From Epilithonimonas zeae (lineage in GTDB: Bacteria > Bacteroidota > Bacteroidia > Flavobacteriales > Weeksellaceae): 64,000 bases of DNA. A program made the translations under genes and the position numbers. The DNA lies in contig NZ_FSRK01000001.1 in NCBI RefSeq assembly GCF_900141765.1, positions 1,674,001 through 1,738,000 of the forward strand, given 5' to 3'. Below are positions 63,783 through 64,000 of this stretch, piece by piece. The notes under the pieces are model-generated. The model made no database searches. It saw nothing but the letters and a program-made list of their open reading frames with translations, and had not been told where the DNA came from. Position 1 is the first letter of the stretch; each line of letters begins with the position of its first letter.

Positions 63783-64000
63783 TTGACAACAATCTCCATC
63801 ATCATTGCAATTTTCAACAGAAAAGACGAATTGTTCGAACTTCTTAATTCTTTGTCTCATCAAACTGATAAGGATTTTGAAGTCATAATTGTGGATGATG
63901 GTTCCAAAATAGCACTTCTCCCAACGGTTGAATTATTTCAAGAACAATTGGATATCCAGTTTTTTCGAAAAGAAAATTCTGGTCCAGGACTGAGCCGAAA
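63783..64000 (+). CDS. GT2 family glycosyltransferase, 5' part (cut by the window edge)
   Basis: The frame starts with a TTG (63783) just after an in-frame stop at 63774 and reads TTISIIIAIFNRKDELFELL, then DFEVIIVDDGS (about 39-49) and ENSGPGLSR, the nucleotide-sugar-binding beginning of a GT2/GT-A enzyme. The TTG start is an assumption because no ATG lies before the conserved region. The gene continues beyond base 64000. Confidence 0.82.
   Translation, partial: MTTISIIIAIFNRKDELFELLNSLSHQTDKDFEVIIVDDGSKIALLPTVELFQEQLDIQFFRKENSGPGLSR

Overview
The window is AT-rich chromosomal DNA from a Bacteroidota bacterium, most likely a flavobacterium close to Chryseobacterium or Epilithonimonas. That placement is an inference from gene content: a SusC/SusD outer-membrane pair with a hybrid two-component regulator, a type IX secretion (T9SS) C-terminal sorting domain, a bacillithiol-type YtxJ protein, an ABC permease fused to an M1 peptidase, and several promoters with the Bacteroidota -7 element TAnnTTTG. 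No rRNA, tRNA, CRISPR array, integrase or insertion sequence was recognised.

Layout. (1) 1-10,200: a redox and regulator patchwork with three short-chain dehydrogenases, a Crp/Fnr-type regulator, three AraC-type regulators, a DoxX-like membrane protein, a secreted TraB/GumN-like protein and a nitrilase-superfamily amidohydrolase. Between them lie decayed gene fragments (84-408 and 6540-6832) and an imperfect direct repeat that places a 27-codon leader ORF in front of an AraC gene. (2) 10,257-27,065: a complete fructan (levan/inulin-like) utilisation locus, bounded on both sides by copies of one hairpin element. Reading leftwards it encodes a hybrid two-component sensor/regulator with a periplasmic sugar-binding domain, an MFS sugar porter, a periplasmic GH32, SusC, SusD, a DUF4960-type surface lipoprotein, a second lipoprotein GH32 and a fructokinase. 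A divergent gene encodes a T9SS-exported paralogue of the DUF4960 lipoprotein. (3) 27,188-33,300: a ChaA-like cation/proton antiporter with a hypothetical partner, an AraC regulator, then a tiny Lys-rich protein, a GH130 enzyme and a large GT4 fusion. (4) 33,440-36,513: an arsenic operon, arsR - DUF6428 - PAT-like acetyltransferase - arsenate reductase/phosphatase - ACR3, with the same 12-bp palindrome at two places. (5) 36,562-46,300: a MaoC-like hydratase, CspA, a DEAD-box helicase homologue with degenerate catalytic motifs, a GT14-like enzyme, a Crp regulator, an outer-membrane protein, GNATs, a P-loop kinase-like protein, a serine hydrolase, two pseudogenes (a GNAT and a dihydrofolate-reductase-like gene) and a DUF2975/XRE pair. 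(6) 46,382-58,383: an ABC ATPase with a permease/M1 peptidase fusion, a secreted LamG-like protein, a membrane-bound AraC regulator, DUF2306, a choloylglycine-hydrolase-like enzyme, a GT39-like transferase and a PAS histidine kinase. (7) 58,642-64,000: housekeeping-like genes (GNAT, thermonuclease, Crp/Fnr, YtxJ, ZIP transporter, two methyltransferases including an RlmL-like one) and the start of a GT2 gene cut by the window edge.

How the parts work together. In the fructan locus, the surface lipoproteins and SusCD should bind and import fructan pieces, GH32 enzymes should release fructose, the MFS porter and fructokinase should take it into glycolysis, and the sensor kinase should read periplasmic sugar. 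The ars operon combines sensing (ArsR), reduction (phosphatase-like ArsC) and efflux (ACR3) with a possible organoarsenical acetyltransferase. The least conventional items are the degenerate DEAD-box protein next to CspA, the paired palindromes of the Crp/Fnr-SDR unit, the hairpins that bracket the fructan locus, the leader ORF coupled to an AraC gene, and three genes whose -7 element lies exactly 4 nt before the ATG, suggesting leaderless mRNAs.
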